From the NCBI RefSeq assembly GCF_002414845.1, contig NZ_DIAX01000077.1, positions 1 through 55,323 on the forward strand: a stretch of 55,323 bases of DNA. The letters are read 5' to 3'. The notes beneath the pieces are model-generated. The model worked only from the letters and a program-made list of their open reading frames with translations. It had not been told where the DNA came from and did not search any database. Every line of letters begins with the position of its first letter. Position 1 is the stretch's first letter. Origin of the DNA: Gordonia sp. UBA5067. GTDB lineage: Bacteria; Actinomycetota; Actinomycetes; Mycobacteriales; Mycobacteriaceae. Below, one piece after another: positions 1 through 6,631 of this stretch. Made by a program: the position numbers and the translations under genes.

Positions 1-1666
1 CGCGGATCTGGTGCCGGCGCGCACCCTCATCATCGCGGACCTGTCCGACGACCTCGCGGCGTGTCTGGGGCCGGTGCTCGGTTCGCTCGCCCACCCGGGC
101 GTGTCCGGGCCGGTTGCGCGGGCCGGGCTGATCGCGGTCGGGGCGCGCGCGATCGGGTTGGCCGACATTGCCGAGGCGCTGGCCGGCATCGACCGCCCGG
201 ATCGGTGGTGGGCCGACCTCTACGAGGCGCTCGCGCCGCTGGTCGGAACCGCGGGCGACGCCGAGGAGCTCGGCGCGCTACCGGTACCGCGCGTCGACGG
301 CCGGCGCAACCTGGGCGCGCGCGGACTTGGTCTCGCGCCGCCCGGCGTCCGGGCGTCGTGGGCGCCCATGGTCGCCCCCGACGCGGTGCACCCACTCCTC
401 GAACGACTGGGGGCACATCGGGTCGGAATCGGGGAGCTGGTTGCGCATGAGGGCCTCGCCGCCGCGTTGGCCGATGTCGCCGACAACGGCGCCGACGCCG
501 AGGTCCGCGCGCTCGGCGATGAGGTGCTCGCCCTGCTGGCGGCCGATCCGGATGCGGCACTGGCACCCGTCGTGGCCGCCGAGCTCCTCTTGCCCGACAG
601 TGACGGGGAGCTGGTCCATGTGGACGAGCTCTTGCTCCCAGACTCACCATTGGCGGCGGCCCTCGGCGACGACCTGCCGTTTGCACTGGTCGACGCTGCG
701 GTGGCGGATCGGTACGGATCCTCGGCGCTGCGCCGCGCCGGAGTCGGATGGGGGTTCCTGACTATCTCGGCGCAGTGGCCGACCGCGCCGGACCACGACC
801 TCGACGACGAGGATCGGTGGTGGGCGACGCTCCCCGAGCCGCCGGCGGCGATCGTTGCGGTGCGCGACCTTGATCTGGTTCCCGATGACCGTTGGAGCGA
901 GGCTTTGACACTGCTCGCCGGCGACCCGGTGACCGCCCCGCTGCTGGCCGACCGCGACGGCTACACCGCCTGGTGGCTGCGCACGAACGCCCGGATCGAT
1001 GGCCGCGCGCTGGGGTCCTACCGCAGTCCGGACGCGCCCGCCTTCGCCGGCATCGTGGACCCCCTCGCGCATCCCGCAGCGGCCGCCCTGACCGGGGTCC
1101 TCCTGGGCGAAGCCGTGTCCGACGCGGCCTCGGCGGCGGCTCTTCTGACGAACCTCGGAGATCGGAACCGGGTCGTCGAGCCGGGGGCCGCGGTGCGGGC
1201 CTACGGCGAGGTCGTCGCCGCGCTCGGACGCCGCGACGTCGATCCCGAAGCGCTGGACGCGCTCCTCGACGGCCGGCCCGGTGTCCGCGTCCTCGACGGG
1301 TCGGTGGTCGAGGCTGCGGTGGTGATCGACGCGGTGCACTATCTGTTTGTGGTGGACCCCGGCCGGGCGGTCATCGCCGGCCTGCCGGTCGGTGCCGATG
1401 CGGCACACGAACTCGCCGAACTCCTCGATCTTCCGGTGGCGACGGAGGCGGTCGCGGCGCGGGTGGTCGGCGCGGGCCGGGCGACGACGTGGGGTGCCGA
1501 CGCCGGCACCGTCGTCTTCGCGGCCGAGCAGGGGTTGGTGAACCCGCGCGGGACGGTCGTCGTGCACGACGACCTGATCGTCGCGACCGATACCGGCGAC
1601 CATCACCTCCGGTGGTGGCGCGACGCTGCCGGCATCACCCACGTCGCACCCGCGACCCGGGCATAG
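1..1666 (+). CDS. Sacsin-like ATPase-family protein, C-terminal part (5' truncated by window)
   Basis: The reading frame is open to the left edge, with an in-frame codon starting at base 2, so this is only the last ~554 residues of a longer protein. It is Ala/Asp/Leu-rich with no membrane segment. Repeated phrases about 'LLLPDSDGELV' and 'LLLPDSPLAAAL' type beta-strands, a 'WGFLTI' segment and a Trp/His-rich end resemble the C-terminal half of the ~900-1000 residue actinobacterial proteins annotated as sacsin N-terminal ATPase-like or Hsp90-like. The GHKL ATPase domain that defines the family would lie outside the window and cannot be checked. The physiological role of this family is not established. 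It lies 22 bases upstream of the PAP2 gene. Family assignment rests on overall resemblance only. Confidence 0.65.
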   Translation, partial: ADLVPARTLIIADLSDDLAACLGPVLGSLAHPGVSGPVARAGLIAVGARAIGLADIAEALAGIDRPDRWWADLYEALAPLVGTAGDAEELGALPVPRVDGRRNLGARGLGLAPPGVRASWAPMVAPDAVHPLLERLGAHRVGIGELVAHEGLAAALADVADNGADAEVRALGDEVLALLAADPDAALAPVVAAELLLPDSDGELVHVDELLLPDSPLAAALGDDLPFALVDAAVADRYGSSALRRAGVGWGFLTISAQWPTAPDHDLDDEDRWWATLPEPPAAIVAVRDLDLVPDDRWSEALTLLAGDPVTAPLLADRDGYTAWWLRTNARIDGRALGSYRSPDAPAFAGIVDPLAHPAAAALTGVLLGEAVSDAASAAALLTNLGDRNRVVEPGAAVRAYGEVVAALGRRDVDPEALDALLDGRPGVRVLDGSVVEAAVVIDAVHYLFVVDPGRAVIAGLPVGADAAHELAELLDLPVATEAVAARVVGAGRATTWGADAGTVVFAAEQGLVNPRGTVVVHDDLIVATDTGDHHLRWWRDAAGITHVAPATRA

Positions 1667-1676
1667 CGACCTCCGA

Positions 1677-1682
1677 TACGGT
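1677..1682 (+). promoter_or_regulatory. -10 box of the PAP2 gene (leaderless)
   Basis: TACGGT fits the actinobacterial -10 pattern TANNNT and ends six bases before the ATG at 1689. Transcription would start at or next to the start codon. No Shine-Dalgarno sequence is present. Several other genes in the window share this spacing. Confidence 0.4.
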
Positions 1683-1688
1683 GGCGCC

Positions 1689-2279
1689 ATGCGAAGCGAT
1701 CTGTTGGGTGCGATGTCGATCCCGCCGGTGGACACCGGGGTCCTCGGTTTTGTTGTCGACAACCGCAGCGGATTCTGGACGGCCCTCGCGTATGGGCTGA
1801 GTTGGCTCGGCTCGACGGCGACGCTGACCGTTGTCACGATAGCGGCCAGCGCGGCATTCGCGGTGTTTCGCCAATGGCGCAGTTCCGCAATGATCCTGGC
1901 CGGTTCGTGGTCGGCGTATGTGGTGATGATCGTCCTCAAGCGGGCGTTCGACCGCGACCGTCCGCCGGCCGGGGATCGCCTTGCCCACGCCGCCTATCAG
2001 TCGATGCCGTCGGGGCACGCGATGATGAGCGCGGTCGTCTTCGGGCTGATCGCCGTCGCCCTGTTCCGGGGGTCGGCCTGGATCCGCGAGCATCCCGATG
2101 TGCTGCTCGCCGCACCGGTCCTGTCGCTCGCCATCGGACTGAGTCGGGTGTATCTCGGTGTGCACTGGATGACCGATGTGGTCGCCGGATGGGTCCTCGG
2201 CGCGCTCTGGATCACCGTCGTGGCGACCGTCGCGCGGCTGCGCCACCGGCGTGCTGCGGTGCCCGCTCCCACGGGGTGA
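1689..2279 (+). CDS. PAP2-superfamily membrane phosphatase
   Basis: This 196-residue integral membrane protein has the three-part acid phosphatase signature of the PAP2 superfamily: KRAFDRDRP (K-x6-RP), PSGHAM, and SRVYLGVHWMTD (SR-x5-H-x3-D). The catalytic His residues and the nucleophile-positioning Arg/Asp are all present. About five to six hydrophobic segments flank these motifs. Family members dephosphorylate lipid phosphates such as phosphatidic acid or undecaprenyl diphosphate at the membrane. The substrate here cannot be told from sequence. The start is the ATG directly behind a TACGGT -10 box, which suggests leaderless translation. It lies just upstream of the large biosynthetic operon but is separated from it by about 200 bases that contain candidate promoter elements, so it is probably not part of that operon. 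Confidence 0.9.
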   Translation: MRSDLLGAMSIPPVDTGVLGFVVDNRSGFWTALAYGLSWLGSTATLTVVTIAASAAFAVFRQWRSSAMILAGSWSAYVVMIVLKRAFDRDRPPAGDRLAHAAYQSMPSGHAMMSAVVFGLIAVALFRGSAWIREHPDVLLAAPVLSLAIGLSRVYLGVHWMTDVVAGWVLGALWITVVATVARLRHRRAAVPAPTG

Positions 2280-2357
2280 GCGGTCCCCGGCAAATGCGGT
2301 GAATCACGCTCCGGCCATGAAGTGCTGTTGACCAGCGGGGGCGAATTGTGTGGACCG

Positions 2358-2382
2358 GGTAACACCAAGGCTGTGTTAACCT
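2358..2382 (+). promoter_or_regulatory. Candidate operator/promoter upstream of the biosynthetic operon
   Basis: An imperfect inverted repeat GGTAACAC (2358-2365) / GTGTTAACC (2373-2381) with a 7-base centre overlaps a -10-like TAACCT (2377-2382). It is the only obvious dyad in the ~200-base gap before the operon. No good -35 lies at 16-18 bases: a TTGACC at 2328-2333 is too far for TAACCT. A repressor or activator site overlapping the operon promoter would fit, but no regulator gene is adjacent. Confidence 0.3.
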
Positions 2383-2465
2383 ACCGGCTGGCAAGTTGCG
2401 GCCGTAACAAATTTTCGGTTGCGCGACCCGCTGATGCTGTGCCTGGATGGGGCGCATCGCGACCT

Positions 2466-2474
2466 GGAGAGAGG
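2466..2474 (+). promoter_or_regulatory. Shine-Dalgarno deciding the start of the HMGR-APH gene
   Basis: GGAGAGAGG lies 10 bases before the ATG at 2485 and 4 bases before an in-frame TTG at 2479. It favours a start here over the far-upstream in-frame TTG at 2419 or ATG at 2434, which have no such site. Confidence 0.45.
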
Positions 2475-2484
2475 CGCTTTGCTG

Positions 2485-4830
2485 ATGGATTCGACCGAGC
2501 CCGCGATGATGCGGGTGCCCGATCGTGGTCACGAGAACGAGCCCGCCCGGCGGCGGCGCCTGGACTGGGTCCGCGGCCTGAGCGGTTCCGCACTCAAGTC
2601 GCTCGACCGCTTCGATCTGGATCCAGCGCGCTTGGTCGGCAACATCGAGAATCTGGTTGGCAGTGTGGCGATTCCGGTCGGCCTGGCCGGACCGTTGCTG
2701 TTCGACGGTAACCGTGCCACCGGGTGGATTCCCGCGCCGTTCGCCACCACCGAGGGTGCGCTGGTCGCCTCGGCGACCCGCGGGGCGCACGCGGTGTCGT
2801 GCGCGGGTGGCGTGCGGACCCGGGTCCTCGGCCAGCAGATGGTGCGTTCGCCGCGCTTCGATTTCACCGACATTGTCGCGGCCAGCCGGTTTGCCACCTG
2901 GATCGCCGAGCAGACGCAGGACCTGTCCGTGCAGATCGCCGAGGTTTCCCGGCATGCACGTCTGATCGGGCTGGTGCCGTTGCAGATCGGTCGCAGCGTT
3001 GACGTGGTGTTCGAGTACGAGACCGGCGATGCCTCCGGGCAGAACATGACGACGGCCTGCACCTGGCGGTCGTGCCTGTGGATCGAGGAGCAACTTGCGC
3101 GGCACCCCGAGATGGCGCTGCGCTCGTTCTGCATCGAGGGAAACTCCGCAGGGGACAAGAAACTGAGCCAGCGCGCCCTGGCCAACGGTCGCGGGATGCG
3201 GGTCACCGCCGAATGTCACGTCGACGGCGAAACCCTCGAGCGCGTCTTGAAGGTGACCCGCGACGACATGCTGCGTGCCTACGGCATTTGCGTCACCGGC
3301 TCGGCGTTGGCGGGCGGCTTCCCGAACGTCAACGTCGCCAACGCGATCGCCGCGGTCTTCGCCGCCACCGGCCAGGACATCGCCTGCGTGCACGAGTCCG
3401 GGTCCGGCATCCTCACGATGGAGCCCGACGGCGACGGCATCTACGCCTCCCTGCTGCTGCCTACGCTCTCCATCGGAACCGTCGGCGGCGGCACGCAGCT
3501 GCCGCAGCAGAACGACTACCTCGAGATGATCGGCTGCACCGGCACCGGGTCCGCTGCGCGGCTCGGCGAGATCATCGCCGGGTACGCACTCGCCCTCGAC
3601 CTGTCGACGATGTCGGCGGTGATCGGCGGCCAGTTCGCGACGGCGCACGAGCGTCTCGGCCGCAACCGGCCGGTGCAGTGGTTCACCCGGGACGACCTCA
3701 ATCCCGCACTCTTGGGGTCGGTGCTCGATGCCGGTGCGGTCACCGCCGTCGACGTCGTCGGTGACACCGACGGCAACAGTGTCATCAGCGAACTCACCCA
3801 GCGGGTGTCGACGCAGAAGCTGGTGGGCGTCTTTCCGGTGGACGTCACCATCGACGGCGGGGCAGAACCGCTCGAACTGATCGTCAAGTCCAAGCCGCTG
3901 GACACCGAGGTGATGCTTGCCGCGCACCGCATGGTGACCCTGGCCGGCGGGCGCCTGTCCGAGGCGTGGTCGCGCGGTGGTGATGCCAGCGGGTTCCTCG
4001 GCACCCACATGCGTGAGCTGCAGCTGTACCGCGAGCCGGCGGTGGCCGCCGGACTGCTGCCGCATTGCTACGGGATTGTCGAGGACCCCGCACGCGAGGC
4101 CTTCCTCCTGTTCCTGGAGCGCTTGGGCGACGATGTGATTCTGATCGATTCGGCGGAGCGGCCGCAGGACTGGCGGCCCGAACACATCACCGGTGCGCTC
4201 ACCGGGATAGCCCGCCTGCACGGGCGGTGGTATGGCCGGGTCGGCGAACTCGGTGAATTGGACTGGCTCGGCGAGCCCACCGAACCGGCGCGCGTGATCG
4301 ACATGAGCGAACTCTGGCTGGGGCTGTTCGAGCACCATAAGAAGGAGTATCCGGACCTGCTCGACGATGCCTGGCTGGCGCAGATCGTCGCCTGGATCGA
4401 CGACAGCGCCGACTGGTGGCCGGAGATGGCGGGCCTGCCACAGACCCTGGTGCACAACGATTTCAACTCGCGGAACATCGGTTTGCGCGTGGTCGCCGAT
4501 GCTCCGGAGCGGTTTGAGTTGGTGGCCTACGACTGGGAGCTCGCCACCGTGCACCTGCCCCAGCGGGACCTGGTGGAATTCCTCTCCTACGTGCTGACGC
4601 CCGACACCGATCTCGACACGATCCGCGGCTACGTGGAATTCCATCGTGCAGCGGTGGCCGCCGCCGCGGGGGTCGCCATTGACCGCGACGAGTGGGCGCG
4701 CGGCTTCCAGCTCGCCCTCGCGGACTTCGTGATGCGCCGGATCTCCCTGTACCTGATGGTGCACACACTGCGCCGGCTGCCGTACATCGAGCGCGTGGTG
4801 AACGTGTGCCGACGACTGAGCGAGGTCTGA
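2485..4830 (+). CDS. HMG-CoA reductase (class I type) fused to APH-fold small-molecule kinase
   Basis: This is a 781-residue two-domain protein. Residues ~20-430 are an HMG-CoA reductase with all catalytic residues visible: Glu55 in IENLVG, Lys225 in GDKKLSQ, Asp298 in ATGQD, His388 in TAHERLGRNR. It also has a DASGQNMTT cofactor motif and the class I hallmark GTVGGGTQL. Residues ~440-781 are an aminoglycoside/choline-kinase-fold domain with Lys468 (LIVKSK), the catalytic loop LVHNDFNSRN (Asp659, Asn664) and the metal-binding YDWE (Asp683). HMGR reduces HMG-CoA to mevalonate in two NAD(P)H steps. APH-fold kinases phosphorylate hydroxyl groups of small molecules. The fusion suggests reduction of an acyl thioester to an alcohol followed by phosphorylation, but the true substrate is unknown. 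I know of no characterised protein with this architecture. It is the first gene of the operon. The ATG at 2485 is chosen from the Shine-Dalgarno; an upstream TTG is possible. Confidence 0.88.
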   Translation: MDSTEPAMMRVPDRGHENEPARRRRLDWVRGLSGSALKSLDRFDLDPARLVGNIENLVGSVAIPVGLAGPLLFDGNRATGWIPAPFATTEGALVASATRGAHAVSCAGGVRTRVLGQQMVRSPRFDFTDIVAASRFATWIAEQTQDLSVQIAEVSRHARLIGLVPLQIGRSVDVVFEYETGDASGQNMTTACTWRSCLWIEEQLARHPEMALRSFCIEGNSAGDKKLSQRALANGRGMRVTAECHVDGETLERVLKVTRDDMLRAYGICVTGSALAGGFPNVNVANAIAAVFAATGQDIACVHESGSGILTMEPDGDGIYASLLLPTLSIGTVGGGTQLPQQNDYLEMIGCTGTGSAARLGEIIAGYALALDLSTMSAVIGGQFATAHERLGRNRPVQWFTRDDLNPALLGSVLDAGAVTAVDVVGDTDGNSVISELTQRVSTQKLVGVFPVDVTIDGGAEPLELIVKSKPLDTEVMLAAHRMVTLAGGRLSEAWSRGGDASGFLGTHMRELQLYREPAVAAGLLPHCYGIVEDPAREAFLLFLERLGDDVILIDSAERPQDWRPEHITGALTGIARLHGRWYGRVGELGELDWLGEPTEPARVIDMSELWLGLFEHHKKEYPDLLDDAWLAQIVAWIDDSADWWPEMAGLPQTLVHNDFNSRNIGLRVVADAPERFELVAYDWELATVHLPQRDLVEFLSYVLTPDTDLDTIRGYVEFHRAAVAAAAGVAIDRDEWARGFQLALADFVMRRISLYLMVHTLRRLPYIERVVNVCRRLSEV

Positions 4831-4835
4831 CCACC

Positions 4836-5648
4836 ATGCGGGTACACCACTTGAACTGCGGCACGATGCTCGGCGGAGCCGTGGTCTCACACTGCCTGCT
4901 GATCGAGCGCGACGATGCCCTGGTACTGATCGATACCGGCTACGGTCGCGCCGATATCGCCGAGCCGGATCGGGTCCTGGGGCTTTCGCACCGCTTGCTA
5001 CGGCCAGTGCTGGACCCCGCGGAAACCGCCTACGCGCAGATCGAAGCGCTGGGACTTGAGCCCCGCGACGTGACGGACATCGTGTTGACGCACTTGGACT
5101 ACGACCACGCCGGCGGGCTGGCGGACTTCCCCTGGGCACGGGTGCACGTGCACGACCGCGAATATCGCGCGGCCATGCACCCGGGTCGTACCGGCCGCGT
5201 CCGGTATCGCCGGGAGCAGTATGCCCACGGCCCGAACTGGCAGCTCAGCCAGGCCGGTCACGGCGGCGATCGCTGGTTCGGCTTCGCCGGGGTGCATGAA
5301 CTCGCCGGCCTGCCCGGGCTGGCAATGGTGCCGTTGTACGGGCACACGACCGGGCACGTCGGGATCGCGGTGAACGTCGACGGTGGGTGGCTGCTGCATG
5401 CCGGCGACGCCTACGTGTCTGCGCTGCAACTGAATCGATACCTGCCGGGCCTGCTGCTCGGCGGTGCAGCATTCGGCGATCCAGATCCGCTGCTGGCCGC
5501 GCGGCGGGTGCGCACCGCGGCACGTCTGGCCGCGCTGGTGCAGCAGCACGGCGACGAGGTCACCGTCTTCTGCGCCCACGATGCGCACGCCTACGGCGAA
5601 CTGGCCCGTCACAACCCCACCCCATCCCCCGAATCGAAAGAGGCATGA
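4836..5648 (+). CDS. MBL-fold hydrolase (lactonase-like)
   Basis: This 270-residue cytoplasmic protein is of the metallo-beta-lactamase fold. The metal motif is THLDYDHAGG (H-x-D-x-D-H, the variant common in quorum-quenching-lactonase-like members), followed by YGHTTGHVG and HAGDAY, which supply further metal ligands. Family members hydrolyse lactones, thioesters or phosphodiesters. It starts five bases after the HMGR-APH stop, and its stop overlaps the UbiA start (ATGA), so it is translationally linked to both. In this pathway it could be an editing or release hydrolase, or could open a lactone; a self-protection role is also possible. An in-frame extension upstream exists but would overlap the preceding gene, so the ATG at 4836 is used. 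The substrate cannot be deduced. Confidence 0.85.
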   Translation: MRVHHLNCGTMLGGAVVSHCLLIERDDALVLIDTGYGRADIAEPDRVLGLSHRLLRPVLDPAETAYAQIEALGLEPRDVTDIVLTHLDYDHAGGLADFPWARVHVHDREYRAAMHPGRTGRVRYRREQYAHGPNWQLSQAGHGGDRWFGFAGVHELAGLPGLAMVPLYGHTTGHVGIAVNVDGGWLLHAGDAYVSALQLNRYLPGLLLGGAAFGDPDPLLAARRVRTAARLAALVQQHGDEVTVFCAHDAHAYGELARHNPTPSPESKEA

Positions 5649-6616
5649 TGGCGCTGTCCGAACTGACACCGGAATCCAACCTCGGCCTCCGACTGCTCGC
5701 CTACTCGAATGAGCGGTTTCCGCTCTGGCAGGCCGCCGGGCAGTTCCCGATGTTCCTCACCGCCTACACCGTGGGCCGCATGATGGTGGGCGAGCGCCCG
5801 GCGTTCACCCTCAACCTATTCCTGGGCTGCCTCGCCCTCATCGCGTACACCCTGATGGTCCGCTGCATCGACGACCACAAGGATGCCCCCCACGACAACG
5901 CGTACTACCCGGAGCGGGTGCTGCAGCGGGGGATCGTCACCTTCACGAACCTGAAGGTCGTCGCGATCCTCTGCGTGCTGCTGATCGTGGGCGTTTCGCT
6001 CTACATCGACCGCGGTATCGGCCTGGCCACGATGTGGTTGTTGCTGATCTTCATCACCAACAACCTGGTGCAGTTCGTCCAGGTCAAATGGGCATCACTG
6101 GGGGAGTGGCTGGAGGCGCGGCGCGTGCTGCTGGCGCTGACGGTGATCCCGTTCTGGGGGTTCGGCTCGGTGTGGGCCGCCCAGATGGGTGCCGGCAAAC
6201 AACTGGTGACGGCGCAAGTCTGGTGGCTAGTCGCGAGTTGGTGCGTGGCGGCCCTCTTGCTGGAGATCGCCCGCAAGTCGCGGACCCCGGAGGACACCCG
6301 CGACTCGGTCGTCGACTACACCAAGGAGACGAGTTCGTGGACCACCTCACTGGGGCTGCGCGGCACAGTGGTGACGTTGCTGGTCCTGGCCACGGCGGTC
6401 ACCGCGATCGAAGCAGGCATGCTGAACGCCCTCGGGGTCGGCGTGTGGTGGGCCTACCTGGCGCTGGGGCTGACACTGCTGCTCCCGATCGGTGCGGGCA
6501 TCCGGTTTGCGGTGCGTCCCGACCGCTTCACCGCCAAGGACGTCTCCGAGACCTCCGCCGGGCTGTGGCTGATCGGGCAGATCATTTGCTCGGTCGCACT
6601 GTTCCTGGTCCACTGA
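5645..6616 (+). CDS. UbiA-superfamily prenyltransferase
   Basis: This 323-residue polytopic membrane protein has eight to nine hydrophobic helices. Both aspartate-rich UbiA motifs are present: DDHKDAPHD (Asp77-x2-Asp80-x3-Asp84) in the first cytoplasmic loop and DSVVD (Asp220-x3-Asp224) in the second, suggesting Mg2+-dependent diphosphate binding. UbiA enzymes transfer prenyl groups from prenyl diphosphates to aromatic or other acceptors; some relatives are terpene cyclases. No aromatic-precursor gene is in the operon, so the acceptor may be unusual. The start overlaps the previous stop (ATGATG at 5645); a second ATG follows immediately. Together with the HMGR domain it makes an isoprenoid component of the product plausible. 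Confidence 0.85.
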   Translation: MMALSELTPESNLGLRLLAYSNERFPLWQAAGQFPMFLTAYTVGRMMVGERPAFTLNLFLGCLALIAYTLMVRCIDDHKDAPHDNAYYPERVLQRGIVTFTNLKVVAILCVLLIVGVSLYIDRGIGLATMWLLLIFITNNLVQFVQVKWASLGEWLEARRVLLALTVIPFWGFGSVWAAQMGAGKQLVTAQVWWLVASWCVAALLLEIARKSRTPEDTRDSVVDYTKETSSWTTSLGLRGTVVTLLVLATAVTAIEAGMLNALGVGVWWAYLALGLTLLLPIGAGIRFAVRPDRFTAKDVSETSAGLWLIGQIICSVALFLVH

Positions 6617-6631
6617 GCGGCCGATAGTCCA

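Noticed and set aside
3841..4830. Aminoglycoside resistance gene
   Set aside because: The APH-fold domain is the C-terminal half of an HMGR fusion inside a biosynthetic operon; a substrate in that pathway is more likely than an aminoglycoside.
2212..5139. Very long minus-strand open frame (975 codons) opposite the HMGR-APH and MBL genes
   Set aside because: It is antisense to two well-supported plus-strand genes with intact catalytic motifs, has low-complexity Arg/Gly/His-rich translation and no family resemblance; long antisense frames are usual in high-GC DNA.
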